Both the position numbers and the translations under genes were made by a program. Of a DNA stretch of 64,000 bases, positions 63,946 through 64,000 are shown piece by piece. Where the stretch lies: the NCBI RefSeq assembly GCF_964204865.1, contig NC_135254.1, forward strand, positions 2,423,001 through 2,487,000, written 5' to 3'. Below the pieces are notes generated by a model. The model searched no databases, had not been told where the DNA came from, and was given only the letters and a program-made list of their open reading frames with translations. Every line of letters starts with the position of its first letter. Within the stretch, counting starts at the first letter, position 1. Origin of the DNA: Styela clava (lineage: Eukaryota > Chordata > Ascidiacea > Stolidobranchia > Styelidae).

Positions 63946-64000
63946 ATGACTAAACCTCGCCTAGGCAGAACCGCCTTTGTGATCGCGGTTGACTGCCTCG
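63946..64000 (+). CDS. Partial edge copy (exon 1 only)
   Basis: TATA box at 63,843-63,852, ATG at 63,946 and the first 18 codons. The donor would fall four bases past the window edge. Confidence 0.5.
   Translation, partial: MTKPRLGRTAFVIAVDCL

Larger units (their letters stand above)
1..64000 (+). repeat. Tandem array of ~0.75-kb gene-containing units
   Basis: The same unit repeats head to tail from the first to the last base, with 83 full copies and two partial edge copies. Spacing between equivalent ATGs is mostly 751, 762 or 763 bp; exceptions are 739, 750, 758 and two of 1,082. Copies differ by only a handful of substitutions and small indels, and no copy is inverted. The array continues past both edges. 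Known: long homogeneous arrays arise by unequal exchange and conversion. Inferred: each unit is a complete small Pol II gene, so this is better called an amplified gene array than a simple satellite. Regions between coding parts hold only the shared 3' flank and promoter described for copy 1. Confidence 0.98.

Noticed and set aside
1-64000. CRISPR array
   Set aside because: The repeat unit is about 750 bp with no unique spacers and contains TATA, splice and polyadenylation signals.
1-64000. Transposon-derived array
   Set aside because: No transposase, reverse transcriptase, terminal repeats or target-site duplications between units.

Overview
The whole window is one uninterrupted head-to-tail tandem array. 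A unit of about 750-763 bp occurs 83 times in full, plus a partial unit at each edge, all on the + strand. There is no unique sequence, transposase, reverse transcriptase, rRNA, tRNA or CRISPR array, and neither array edge is inside the window. The signals in each unit are eukaryotic: a TATA box with an initiator-like site 30 bp downstream, a consensus 5' splice site and AATAAA polyadenylation signals. A 56-nt intron, if real, would suit an insect-like, possibly dipteran, genome. The species cannot be told from the sequence, and I do not recognise the protein.

Reading of one unit, using copy 1: dyad at 394-423, TATA box 471-480, inferred transcription start near 503, start codon 574, exon 1 to 632, donor CAG|GTAAGT at 633, first following AG at 687-688, exon 2 to the stop at 861-863, then a 3' flank with AATAAA at 1086-1091. 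The next TATA box follows about 130 bp later. Each unit therefore looks like a complete small Pol II gene of about 0.6 kb. The obvious 74-codon ORF starts at an ATG inside the putative intron. Splicing the intron out joins a 19-codon upstream ORF in frame to the last 57 codons, giving a 77-residue product. Six copies have a stop codon in the intron part of the 74-codon ORF yet keep the spliced frame open, which favours the spliced model. Residue numbers in the copy entries use this 77-aa model. Copy coordinates run from its ATG to the stop and include the intron.

Units fall into two 3'-flank types. Type A (762-763 bp) has a 12-bp AT-rich insertion that gives three AATAAA motifs; type B (750-751 bp) has one. 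Recombinant flanks are common. Private variants show nested higher-order repeats: 3.0 kb and 2.2 kb blocks in the first 32 kb, a 1,513-bp dimer near 22-25 kb, a 3,786-bp pentamer at 32-40 kb, a 6,030-bp octamer and a 7,543-bp decamer at 39-53 kb (they differ by exactly one 1,513-bp dimer), and a 2,252-bp trimer at 55-62 kb. This is the pattern expected from repeated unequal exchange or segmental amplification. Four copies are truncated, five have lost the stop codon, and replacement differences are at least as common as silent ones, so a protein function is not demonstrated. A structured or non-coding RNA, or a plain satellite derived from a gene, remains possible.
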